From: a virus
Virus record (IMG/VR): IMGVR_UViG_3300023180_000108
Span: 1-46,581 of that record
Direction: 5' to 3' (one strand)
Length of the DNA stretch: 46,581 nucleotides
This document shows, in pieces, positions 40,582 to 46,581 of this stretch. The notes beneath the pieces are model-generated. The model was given only the letters and a program-made list of their open reading frames with translations, was not told the origin of the DNA and did no database searches. The position numbers and the translations under genes are program-made. Position 1 is the first letter of the stretch; each line of letters begins with the position of its first letter.

Positions 40582-42041
40582 TACAGCCCCAAGTGTTTGA
40601 CCATGTGGCATGTTTGATGAAGCATTTCACAATTAGATTCCACAGTATCTCCACCCACAACAACCGGAATGATGTGATGTGCGTGCGATTCGTCCAAGGT
40701 TAGCGGCTTCTCGCACCCAGAGCATACATTTCCCTGATTACGCAATACTCGCATTTTCACTGCTCGGGTAAAGAATCGCTTCTGCCCCTTATTTACCAGA
40801 TTAATTCCGCATACCTTATGATCGAAATTGTTGTAGTTTTCCGAAAAATACTCCCTTAGAATGTCATTCTTGAGCTTCCACTCTTCTTCATTCTTTCTTC
40901 CGCAGGCCTTTGTATATGCAAAATATTTCGTATCCTCTTCAGGATTTTCGCGCATATATTCGTGCGCTTCAATGAAGCTCGAAGCGAACAATCCATAATC
41001 TTTAATCAGCTTTCCGATCTTCTTTTCCTGCCAATTCTCAATCCCCAACATGAACATCGCAATGCCTTCGATCATAATAGGAGTGGTGAAATCCTTACGA
41101 CCCTTTGGTGCGGCTCGCAATACCTTATTCAATTCATCCAAAAAATCATAATACTCTGTCAAAATTTTCTTAGACAACCCATCTTCACGATTCTGAATCA
41201 TCTGCCAATATCCAGGCCCATCATTCTTACTGCGAAGAAGTCGAAGCACTCCTTGATCATTCATGGACATGCTATACGCTGAATAGATACTAGAATCATT
41301 ATTCGGATCATTCTTCTTACAAAAAACCATAAACATCTTTGATGCAAAGTCAATCCGATTTTTGAGACTGGCTGTGTGGTACCATTCTCCTCTTTCAAAA
41401 TCAGCCCACAACGGGTGTCTCTGTTTTCGCTTCAATGGAAGCTCATCAAAGATTTCAGGAATCTTATACTCATCCTCACCCTCCCACCGTTCTCCGAGCC
41501 CAGTGGTTATACGAATGATGTTCATAGCATCGTTCATATAAGCATTCATCACTTCATATACACTAAGGGGGATTCCCGAATTTAATTGACGGAATAGTCT
41601 GGCGCGCTCTTCTGCTGTAGCATTGAAATAGACATATATGTGCAATTCATATTCCAACAAATTCTTTCTATCGGATAGAGACAGATCACGAAAATATACA
41701 GTCTTACCCTCCCATTCAATAGAAACTCTATTTTGAACAAACTCGATGAGATGAGTTCTGCGATGGTTCGCATCCTCAATCCAATACTTTCCCCTTTGTC
41801 CTCGATATTTCCCGGTCTTTCCCGTTTGTTCGCGATACTTATCTACAAGATGGAACGGTCCAATGGGTTCTCCTATTAGAACTGATCTAAGAATAGGCTC
41901 ACGCAGTTTTAACTTTGCAGCCGTATCACAATATGCACGCTGATTTAGAGAAGGCTCAACATTCCATGCAGTAAGTGGATCGCCCATGAATTCACCAACC
42001 GTAATTGTAATCAGCTTCCAATCTCCTCGTCCCAAACCCAT
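40581..42041 (-). CDS. DUF262 (GmrS-like) and HNH endonuclease fusion protein
   Basis: A 486-aa protein starting at ATG 42041, with AAAGGA upstream. The N-terminal half resembles DUF262/ParB-like NTP-dependent domains: LNQRAY, LRSVLIGEPIGPFHLVD and a DGxQR-like EDANHRRTHL at 89-98, followed by LFRQLNSGIPLS. The C-terminal part (about 440-483) is an HNH nuclease, with CSGC, HAHHIIPV, N470, and CHMVKH. This N-to-C order resembles the GmrSD-type modification-dependent restriction systems, but the C-terminal HNH differs from DUF1524. It sits between clamp loader genes gp44 and gp62. It may be a selfish endonuclease or an exclusion factor. Confidence 0.8.
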   Translation of the reverse strand: MGLGRGDWKLITITVGEFMGDPLTAWNVEPSLNQRAYCDTAAKLKLREPILRSVLIGEPIGPFHLVDKYREQTGKTGKYRGQRGKYWIEDANHRRTHLIEFVQNRVSIEWEGKTVYFRDLSLSDRKNLLEYELHIYVYFNATAEERARLFRQLNSGIPLSVYEVMNAYMNDAMNIIRITTGLGERWEGEDEYKIPEIFDELPLKRKQRHPLWADFERGEWYHTASLKNRIDFASKMFMVFCKKNDPNNDSSIYSAYSMSMNDQGVLRLLRSKNDGPGYWQMIQNREDGLSKKILTEYYDFLDELNKVLRAAPKGRKDFTTPIMIEGIAMFMLGIENWQEKKIGKLIKDYGLFASSFIEAHEYMRENPEEDTKYFAYTKACGRKNEEEWKLKNDILREYFSENYNNFDHKVCGINLVNKGQKRFFTRAVKMRVLRNQGNVCSGCEKPLTLDESHAHHIIPVVVGGDTVESNCEMLHQTCHMVKHLGL

Positions 42042-42042
42042 A

Positions 42043-42327
42043 TTAAAGAATCCTTTCAAACAAATGGTCATACACAAAAAGTGTGTAGTCATGCTGTAAG
42101 CCTAGCTTACGTTGATTTTTTACGTTACCTGTTTTTGTTTTTTGTGAGTGCAGTTCCGCCATCAACTCACCAAGTGCAAAGACTGCCTGTTGGGTATCAC
42201 ATCCAGCCACTCTTTCTGTGATATAGTCTCGCATCTTATTATCGAGCCATTCCCATTCAGTTTTCGTCATTGGATCGTCGAACTGAGATTTGACTGGCCA
42301 CTTTACATATTTCAATGCACCCATCAT
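42043..42327 (-). CDS. Unknown 94-aa protein between gp44 and HNH gene
   Basis: A 94-aa protein with ALKYVKWPV, EWEWLDNKMRDYITERVAG and TQQAVFALGELMAELHS, mostly helical with an aromatic N terminus. No family is recognised; it does not match gp62 of T4, which I looked for at this place. GAGGGG lies close to the first of two consecutive ATGs. The 3' end abuts the HNH gene by one base gap. Confidence 0.65.
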   Translation of the reverse strand: MMGALKYVKWPVKSQFDDPMTKTEWEWLDNKMRDYITERVAGCDTQQAVFALGELMAELHSQKTKTGNVKNQRKLGLQHDYTLFVYDHLFERIL

Positions 42328-42331
42328 CCCC

Positions 42332-43279
42332 TCACTTGAACTTAGCGTCCACCATTAGTTCGGTTAAACAGGCTACAAGATTCAACTCACCATCTGCACA
42401 GAAGGCGTGCTTGTAACTGTAGTCCGCTAACGTAACCACAGTCTGCGGAATGCTTTCCGGTTCGATATATTCATACAATGAATCATAAATCTTACGGAAG
42501 ATTCGCGTCGGGTCATTGTCGATGTTTTCAACAACCCACTTTCGCATGGACTTGAAGTCCTTCTCACGCAGGGCTCCCATCAGCGTCTTGATAGAAACAT
42601 CAGCAACTTGTACCAGAATACCAGTATCAATTTTCCCACTGACTGAATATCGTTGAAGCTCATTGATTACTCGCCTGAAATCAGGGAAGTGCTTCTTGAT
42701 AAGCTCCGCGATAACTCTGCGGTCGAAGTCGATCCCCTCGCTGGTCAGAACATGCTCCATGCGAGCCATAAACTGGCTTGCAATCTGAGGCTTGTCTGCA
42801 TTGTTGATACGAAAGTCGATCACGCTACAGCGAGAGTGAATGGGATCAATAATTCGATTCTTGTAGTTACAAGTGAAAACGAATCCGCAGTTTCCAGAGA
42901 ACTCCTCGATGAACCCACGAAGTGCAGGCTGCGTCGAGGAAGGATTAAGATAGTCGGCCTCATCGAGGATGACCATCTTTCTCGCGCCACTGAAACTTAC
43001 CGTAGAGGCAAACTGCTTGATCTTCGTTCGTAGAACATCAATCCCGCTTTCCTCTGACCCATTGATGATGATGTAGTCCGCACCAATCTGCTCGCACAAA
43101 GCACGAGCTACTGTCGTCTTGCCAGTTCCAGCAGAACCAGCCAGCAGAAGATTAGGAATATCCCCAGCCTTGAGGAATTCATCGAAAGTGGCTTTGATAC
43201 TTGACGGTAGGATACATTCATCAATCGTTTTGGGTCTATACTTTTCGACCCAAAGGAACTCTTCATTGTTCAAACTCAT
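42332..43279 (-). CDS. gp44: Clamp loader large subunit (T4 gp44)
   Basis: A 315-aa AAA+ ATPase that loads the sliding clamp. Seen: VEKYRPKTIDECILP, Walker A GSAGTGKTT at 48-56, Walker B MVILDEADY near 102-110, the SRC motif (149-151) and sensor region VFTCNYKNRIIDPIHSRC, all typical of gp44/RFC small subunits. It is followed by an inserted block before its partner gp62. The ATG overlaps no other frame; the 21-base gap from gp45 holds CTAAATA. Confidence 0.94.
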   Translation of the reverse strand: MSLNNEEFLWVEKYRPKTIDECILPSSIKATFDEFLKAGDIPNLLLAGSAGTGKTTVARALCEQIGADYIIINGSEESGIDVLRTKIKQFASTVSFSGARKMVILDEADYLNPSSTQPALRGFIEEFSGNCGFVFTCNYKNRIIDPIHSRCSVIDFRINNADKPQIASQFMARMEHVLTSEGIDFDRRVIAELIKKHFPDFRRVINELQRYSVSGKIDTGILVQVADVSIKTLMGALREKDFKSMRKWVVENIDNDPTRIFRKIYDSLYEYIEPESIPQTVVTLADYSYKHAFCADGELNLVACLTELMVDAKFK

Positions 43280-43300
43280 TTAGTAGTTGATCCTGTTTAT

Positions 43301-43975
43301 TTAGTTGAACTTTGAGTCAGCCTGCTCTACTGCAACAAAATAACGCGCAGTATTTCCAACAAACTCAGAGATTCCGTTGGTTGCAATGCTCACAACGTAA
43401 TCATCCTGAATGATCTTCAGATTGTCGAGCTTGAAGACCATCGAAAACGAGTTGCCGGGAGAAGTAACAACCTCGTCGTCCTGAAGTGCAACAGCGATCT
43501 GGTTTGATGTGCTGTTCTTTACATCGGTTGCGCGAAGCTCCACGTCTCCTTGTTCATCTCCCGCAATGACGATGTTGGGAAGCCCAAGCACATTCGCTGC
43601 CTTGAGAGCCTTCTGGAGATTTTCCTTCTTGATGACAACCTTGATGGCAGGATCAATCGTCAACTCACGATCAGGAACGGTTACGATTGTATTCGGATCA
43701 GCATAGACATACCTGACCTTGCTGTTACCATCGGTAATGACAGCATATCCATCCTCAAACACAACGTCAGGATCATTGAACAGAGAAAGAGTGCCAAGGA
43801 ACTGGCTCAGATCATAAACGCAAAAGTCATCGAATGTCTCAGAGACAACTGCGCTCGCGAGCAAAGCCTTACCGGGAGAAATGGTTCGCAGAATATTTCC
43901 AGCCTTGACCTGAAGCCCGTTGTTGATCGAGGCAAAATTCTGGAGAATGGAAATGGTTTCACTTGAAATCTTCAT
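43301..43975 (-). CDS. gp45: DNA polymerase sliding clamp (T4 gp45)
   Basis: A 224-aa ring protein that tethers gp43 to DNA and, in T4, also activates late transcription with gp33 and gp55. Seen: MKISSETISILQNFASIN, NILRTISPGKALLA, FDDFCVYDLSQFLGTLSLF, all T4 clamp signatures, and an even length (T4 is 228). A sigma70 promoter upstream at 44019-44046 gives a 36-base leader with AAGGA about ten bases before ATG. Confidence 0.94.
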   Translation of the reverse strand: MKISSETISILQNFASINNGLQVKAGNILRTISPGKALLASAVVSETFDDFCVYDLSQFLGTLSLFNDPDVVFEDGYAVITDGNSKVRYVYADPNTIVTVPDRELTIDPAIKVVIKKENLQKALKAANVLGLPNIVIAGDEQGDVELRATDVKNSTSNQIAVALQDDEVVTSPGNSFSMVFKLDNLKIIQDDYVVSIATNGISEFVGNTARYFVAVEQADSKFN

Positions 43976-44009
43976 TATGTATTTTCCTTATCAGAGACTC
44001 TACGAGTCG

Positions 44010-44046
44010 TTCTTGTATAGTATAGTTACTAAAGCACAAATGTCAA
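44010..44046 (-). promoter_or_regulatory. Sigma70-type promoter for the clamp gene
   Basis: Perfect -35 TTGACA (44046-44041), a 16-base spacer and -10 TATACT (44024-44019, five of six) on the minus strand, inside the last codons of the DUF3310 gene. Initiation near 44011 leaves a 36-base leader containing a GACTC/GAGTC hairpin and a ribosome site before the gp45 ATG. It resembles the promoters at 13055 and 17521 but with a normal leader. Confidence 0.75.
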
Positions 44047-44343
44047 CTGATCGTCCGAAGATGGCACATTATCATCATCGAAATACATCAGCAGAATGGT
44101 ATAGTGGAGAGCCTTGAGCAGATCCTTGCGATTCTTGCCTCCCTTCTTACCCCAGCGCGAAAGATACTTGATCGCGTTAGCCTGACAGAACGGAACAGCG
44201 ATGCCGATCGAATGAAACAACTCCTGAATCTGAAGTGCTTCCTTGCCACCTGCACCGCCAACGTAATGTTGCCCATAGGTAGATTCGATATACTCGCGAA
44301 GCTCCTGCATCAACTCGTCTTCACGAAACTTGAAATCACTCAT
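44029..44343 (-). CDS. DUF3310 (SaV-like) protein
   Basis: A 104-aa protein. FCQANAIKYLSRWGKKGGKN followed by LLKALHYTILLM is the pattern of DUF3310, often called the SaV or 'phage nucleotide kinase' family, which binds nucleotides by name but has no proven enzyme role. It overlaps the cytidylyltransferase-like gene by 8 bases. The gp45 promoter starts within its end. Confidence 0.88.
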   Translation of the reverse strand: MSDFKFREDELMQELREYIESTYGQHYVGGAGGKEALQIQELFHSIGIAVPFCQANAIKYLSRWGKKGGKNRKDLLKALHYTILLMYFDDDNVPSSDDQLTFVL

Positions 44344-44761
44344 CTGGAAAATATTCCTCCATTGTCACAAAACGCATAGGAACTTTCAATTCCTCACACG
44401 CCTTTTCATTATGAACCCACACCTTCTGTTGGTGCGTAACAAACAAGTGCGGCCGCAACTGCTCAATCTCATAACCAACACTCAGGTCATCCGGCTCAAT
44501 GTCCGTAAATGGAGCGTATCGAAAATCTGCTCCGTGATTAGTAACAAGAACCGAATCCACACAATCGAGTGCTTCAAGCTGTTTGATTCGAGCATTGACA
44601 CGATTGCCTCGATTGGTAACTCCCATATCAACTCGACGATCGTTGTATAGAATAACAACGAGGTCATCCCCAAGCTCACTGACATAGTTTAGAAACTTGA
44701 CATCAAGATCCGTGAGCCAGTCAAACTTTCCTGCTGTCGCTATCGTCTTATGCAGAATCAT
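44336..44761 (-). CDS. RfaE2/cytidylyltransferase-like protein lacking the HxGH motif
   Basis: A 141-aa protein from ATG 44761. GKFDWLTDLDVKFLNYVSEL aligns with the HIGH-type nucleotidyltransferase start (G-x-F-D-x-L-H-x-G-H-V-x-F-L), and GDDLVVILYNDRRV with the following strand. The catalytic His-x-Gly-His is replaced by Thr-Asp-Leu-Asp, so an active nucleotidyltransferase is unlikely or it works differently. The fold match is otherwise good. It overlaps the glycosyltransferase by 14 bases, so both may belong to one glycan step. Confidence 0.75.
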   Translation of the reverse strand: MILHKTIATAGKFDWLTDLDVKFLNYVSELGDDLVVILYNDRRVDMGVTNRGNRVNARIKQLEALDCVDSVLVTNHGADFRYAPFTDIEPDDLSVGYEIEQLRPHLFVTHQQKVWVHNEKACEELKVPMRFVTMEEYFPDE

Positions 44762-45734
44762 TCGACTTCTTTGCCTTACGCTCTTCACGACGCTTCCGAG
44801 CAGCTTCTCGTCTCCGTGCTGCTCGTGACGCAAGCCCTTCAGCCCGTTCAGGCGATACAGCAGGAGGCGGAGTCAAAGGGTTCACCTTGTTCGGCAAAGG
44901 TTGCCCAACCATTCCTCCGTGCGTCGCATTTGGAACCGCACTAATCGCAGGAAGGTTTCCATTGAACCCGTAAGCACCCTGATGCGACATCACCATCCAC
45001 GGGCACATCCAAATCTTCAACCCGATCTTTCGCGACCACTGACAGAACATATAGTCTTCGGAGAGGTAGCGGTTGTGTTCATCCTCGATAACGGTATCGA
45101 AGTAGCACATGATCTTTCGCGTGCCATCGAAGTGCGCGGATCGGTTGTGGTCAGGAGTATACTGAAGCTCAGGATATGCTTCATTCCACTTCTCAAACAC
45201 ATGCCTCTGAATCATCATAAAGCCAGTTCCACCTTCAAGCACTTCAACTGGAGTGCCAAGGTCGATCTTGTCTCCACCCTCGACGGGATTGAACACGAAG
45301 TCGCCGACGATATTCTCAAGCCATTGTGCGCCATGTTGGTCGGTCAGCCCAGACTTGACAGCAGCAACTACGCGCTCCCATGCAATGCACTTCTTCGGGT
45401 ACGGACCACACACAATGTCATAGTCAGATCCGGGTTCCGCAATAGCAGCCAGAGCCAGAACATCCTGAGCAGCAAATCCAATGTCTGAATCAAGAAACAT
45501 CAAGTGCGTACAGTCTGATCGAAGAAACTCATCGACCAAATAGTTACGCGCACGAGTAATCAAGCTCTCATTGAACAGGTAAAAGAACCGAACATCCATG
45601 CCATACTTGGCAGCTTGAGTGGCTAGGTCAGTCGAAGACTTTGCATACATGCCATGACATTGACCACCATACATCGGAGTCGCAACAAAAATCTTTCTCG
45701 TTCGCAACTCTTCAATCGAAATTTCCTTCTTCAT
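44748..45734 (-). CDS. Glycosyltransferase conserved in T4-like marine phages
   Basis: A 328-aa GT-A glycosyltransferase. Seen: KIFVATPMYGGQCHGMYAKS at the N terminus, the hydrophobic LMFLDSDIGF with DSD as metal motif, VCGPYPKKC and a late EDYMFCQWSRKIG. The last 30 residues are a very basic tail (RREAARKRREERKAK). Related transferases are common in T4-like marine phages near the replication genes; a role in DNA-base or surface glycosylation is possible. Terminator upstream at 45746-45784, and a GGAGG ribosome site. Confidence 0.85.
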   Translation of the reverse strand: MKKEISIEELRTRKIFVATPMYGGQCHGMYAKSSTDLATQAAKYGMDVRFFYLFNESLITRARNYLVDEFLRSDCTHLMFLDSDIGFAAQDVLALAAIAEPGSDYDIVCGPYPKKCIAWERVVAAVKSGLTDQHGAQWLENIVGDFVFNPVEGGDKIDLGTPVEVLEGGTGFMMIQRHVFEKWNEAYPELQYTPDHNRSAHFDGTRKIMCYFDTVIEDEHNRYLSEDYMFCQWSRKIGLKIWMCPWMVMSHQGAYGFNGNLPAISAVPNATHGGMVGQPLPNKVNPLTPPPAVSPERAEGLASRAARRREAARKRREERKAKKSNDSA

Positions 45735-45745
45735 TCAATCCTCCA

Positions 45746-45784
45746 TAATAAAAAGGGCTCCTAGTATATAGCACACTAGAAGCC
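45746..45784 (-). terminator. Rho-independent terminator
   Basis: On the minus strand GGCTTCTAGT pairs with ACTAGGAGCC (ten pairs, one G-U) around a 9-base loop, followed by CTTTTTATT. It lies after the 78-aa gene and before the glycosyltransferase ribosome site, so the two upstream genes end here at least in part. Confidence 0.9.
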
Positions 45785-45801
45785 GCAAGTCACATGCCAT
45801 T

Positions 45802-46038
45802 TCAAGTTGGCATCATAATTTTTAGATAGACGTTCTCCATCAGAATCTCTCGCACATGAAAACGAATGAGGTCGATGCCGTCGGGGGCTGTGCCGTAGTC
45901 GCTTGATAGTTCAGGTATCCTGTCCGCAATGTCTTTCGCAGCTTCAATAAGAAGCTGTTCCAGATTGTCACTCAAATCCTCTATATGGTCGGGATCACCA
46001 TCAGTCACCGTACAGGCGATTGAATTATTGGCAGCCAT
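45802..46038 (-). CDS. Small acidic protein, unknown
   Basis: A 78-aa acidic protein (MAANNSIACTVTDG, DLSDNLEQLLIEAAKDIAD, LIRFHVREILMENVYLK) with probably two or three helices. AGGAGGAATAT before the ATG is a strong ribosome site and CTAAATA at 46063-46069 lies a little upstream. A terminator follows its stop. No family is recognised. Confidence 0.75.
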   Translation of the reverse strand: MAANNSIACTVTDGDPDHIEDLSDNLEQLLIEAAKDIADRIPELSSDYGTAPDGIDLIRFHVREILMENVYLKIMMPT

Positions 46039-46061
46039 ATATTCCTCCTATGAATGAAGAG

Positions 46062-46581
46062 TTATTTAGACATAGAGGTTGGGGCCCAAGATCGAGAAGG
46101 TGCTTTTCGCCCTTCCTTATCCTTTTTGGGCGTGATGAATGTGTTCGTTTCGTAGTTCCAGATCCACTCTTCGACTGGTTCGGATTCAAACGGAACACCC
46201 AAAGCGTTCGACGCCCTCGAAAAATCAGGATGATCATGGGACAGATCCCTGCTCCAACGGAACCATAGCAAGGTAAAGACATTAGGCAGCGATTCCTTGC
46301 GCTGGCGAACCGATACTAACCAGAACTTGTCCGGGTCAACGCGGTAGAACTCTTCCCACCCCGCCCTGTCCCTAATCTTCGACCAGTCAACGTCACGGTT
46401 CACGAACATTACCGCATATGGCGATTGATCATAGTCGTTTGATATTAGACGAACGCCAAGTTCAGTGAACTCATCATAATATTCCAATCGCTGCGACTCC
46501 GCGTCGATCGGCGGCGAACTAAAGCCCTTTGCGAACGCCCGGTCACGAAAGTCTATCTCAAAGGTTTGTACCTTTTTCCAA
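46062..46581 (-). CDS. Unknown protein, 5' part cut by the right edge
   Basis: The frame is open with no stop up to the right edge, so the start lies outside the window; at least 172 codons are present. An internal TTG at 46487 is not a convincing start, because the reading frame upstream of it is fully coding-like (KVQTFEIDFRDRAF, SSPPIDAESQRL). The visible part is rich in Trp, Tyr and Asp, with DVDWSKIRDRAGWEEFYRVD and VEEWIWNYETNT. I do not recognise the family. Confidence 0.75.
   Translation of the reverse strand, partial: WKKVQTFEIDFRDRAFAKGFSSPPIDAESQRLEYYDEFTELGVRLISNDYDQSPYAVMFVNRDVDWSKIRDRAGWEEFYRVDPDKFWLVSVRQRKESLPNVFTLLWFRWSRDLSHDHPDFSRASNALGVPFESEPVEEWIWNYETNTFITPKKDKEGRKAPSRSWAPTSMSK

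Noticed and set aside
46062-46487. 141-aa gene starting at TTG 46487
   Set aside because: The frame continues without stop to the window edge, so the real start is outside.
1-46581. CRISPR arrays or insertion sequences
   Set aside because: No regularly spaced repeats and no transposase or inverted-repeat pairs were found on reading.

Overview
The window is a 46.6 kb piece of a tailed-phage genome of the T4-like (Tevenvirinae-related, marine cyanophage/pelagiphage-type) myovirus lineage. The evidence is a near-complete T4-type replisome in T4-like order: sliding clamp gp45, clamp loader gp44 and gp62, RegA, DNA polymerase gp43, UvsX, helicase gp41 and primase gp61. Marine-phage auxiliary genes accompany it: a B12-dependent ribonucleotide reductase, ThyX, dUTPase and glutaredoxin. 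Every supported gene is on the minus strand, so transcription runs from high to low coordinates. Genes are packed with 1-40 base overlaps and no gap exceeds about 180 bases. The host is probably Gram-negative, judged from a lipobox lipoprotein, spanin-like proteins and LPS-type sugar genes. No photosynthesis genes are seen, so I do not claim a cyanobacterial host.

Layout in transcription order. (1) 46.6-31.6 kb is the replication module: two unknown genes, a terminator, a glycosyltransferase, a cytidylyltransferase-like protein without its catalytic histidines, a DUF3310 protein, then gp45, gp44, an inserted block (94-aa unknown, DUF262-HNH nuclease, DUF4406 protein), gp62, RegA, an unknown, dUTPase, an amidase endolysin, a small protein, gp43, glutaredoxin, UvsX, a small conserved protein, gp41 and a holin-like membrane peptide. 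It ends in a strong terminator at 31.55 kb, followed at once by a T4-late-type promoter. (2) 31.5-17.6 kb is a virion/lysis/unknown module: two proteins with possible nuclease cores, a coiled-coil membrane protein, three Sec-signal proteins including a 1091-aa fibre-like protein, a DUF5872/DUF6321 basic protein, a ligase-like nucleotidyltransferase, a basic protein, an NMN-adenylyltransferase-like protein, head-associated-looking proteins and a lipoprotein. (3) 17.5-13.2 kb is primase, ThyX, class II ribonucleotide reductase, a 48-aa zinc ribbon and a RuvC-like resolvase, driven by a consensus sigma70 promoter placed so that gp61 would have a leaderless mRNA. (4) 13.1-12.3 kb holds two small genes and unusually structured intergenic RNA. 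(5) 12.3-2.5 kb is a ten-kilobase glycan operon: six glycosyltransferases or related proteins, three sugar methyltransferases, GDP-mannose 4,6-dehydratase, a GDP-mannose 3,5-epimerase and a DUF6165 protein. (6) 2.4-0 kb holds a conserved unknown, a small Cys-rich protein, an AT-rich DNA methyltransferase, a 39-aa membrane peptide and the start of a conserved phage gene cut by the window edge.

The most interesting parts are the phage-borne sugar-nucleotide/glycan operon, the group of enzymes with T4 internal-protein-like N termini, the three Sec-exported proteins in a virion-like module, the DUF262-HNH gene placed between clamp-loader subunits, and several RNA-level devices (leaderless promoters, a hairpin over the regA ribosome site, a triple hairpin before the glycan operon).
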